A stretch of DNA of 5,333 nucleotides. It comes from Candidatus Martarchaeota archaeon (lineage in GTDB: Archaea > Micrarchaeota > Micrarchaeia > Micrarchaeales > CABMGC01). This document shows, one piece after another, positions 5,250-5,333 of this stretch (the stretch's first letter is position 1; every line of letters begins with the position of its first letter). The DNA lies in contig JAMDBP010000034.1 of assembly GCA_023487825.1 (NCBI GenBank), positions 1 to 5,333 on the forward strand, given 5' to 3'. The position numbers were made by a program, and so were the translations under genes. The notes beneath the pieces are model-generated. The model saw only the letters and a list, made by a program, of their open reading frames with translations, searched no databases and was not told the DNA's origin.

Positions 5250-5333
5250 TTAATATGGCAGATACTGAAAATACAAATATTGTGAATGCCGAAGTGCAGG
5301 AGCAGAAGAAGGAGAGAAAGAGTGTTAATCAGA
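5246..5333 (+). CDS. rps7: Probable ribosomal protein S7 (uS7), N-terminus only, cut by window end
   Basis: The ATG at 5246 overlaps the S12 stop as ATGA; a second in-frame ATG lies at 5255 (MADTENTNIVNAEVQEQ...), so the first three codons may be untranslated. A GGAGA at 5231-5235 lies ten bases before the first ATG. The frame is open to the window end: about 29 codons, acidic and then Lys/Glu-rich (QEQKKERK). No conserved S7 core is visible yet. The identity rests on the nearly universal S12-S7 order and on archaeal S7 proteins often carrying a variable charged N-terminus. Confidence 0.6.
   Translation, partial: MINMADTENTNIVNAEVQEQKKERKSVNQ

Overview
The window is archaeal chromosomal DNA. 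It carries a TFB-type general transcription factor (archaeal TFIIB), ribosomal protein L30e (absent from bacterial ribosomes), and an archaeal-type S12. The two clearest promoters have archaeal TATA boxes (TTTAAATA), and the best ribosome binding site is the archaeal GGTGA motif. In the TFB, S12 and malic-enzyme genes Arg is written almost only with AGA/AGG and Ile mostly with ATA. The tight packing, the scattered ribosomal cluster and several odd substitutions would suit a small-genome archaeon of the DPANN kind (for example Micrarchaeota). That placement is an inference, not something the sequence proves.

Layout. Positions 1-96 hold the edge of something unseen plus a palindrome and T-rich tract that looks like the end of the next transcript. 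On the minus strand (97-1284) lies a 395-residue protein of unknown function with a charged N-terminus, one Gly-rich hydrophobic segment and a long beta-rich, Tyr-rich C-terminal part. Positions 1285-1529 form a divergent promoter region with at least two TATA boxes facing right.

Rightwards from 1530 runs a compact three-gene unit: TFB, a small sequon-rich membrane protein (6-base gap), and a malic enzyme (start and stop overlapping as ATGA). After a 209-base spacer with T-runs, a dyad and a strong TATA box, a ribosomal unit starts: L30e (4519-4812), S12 (4821-5249, TTG start with an AGGTGA site overlapping the L30e stop) and the beginning of what is probably S7, cut by the window end.

How they fit together. 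TFB sets promoter choice and recruits RNA polymerase. Malic enzyme links C4 acids to pyruvate. L30e, S12 and S7 are translation parts. The ribosomal run resembles the widespread archaeal order rpoA''-L30e-nusA-S12-S7-EF1A, but nusA is missing between L30e and S12, and RNA polymerase genes are not upstream. I see no CRISPR array, transposase, tRNA or rRNA. No clearly new system is evident. The most notable points are two substitutions in the functional loops of S12, the TFB/membrane protein/malic enzyme linkage, a 16-of-17 match between two promoters, and the unknown 395-residue protein.
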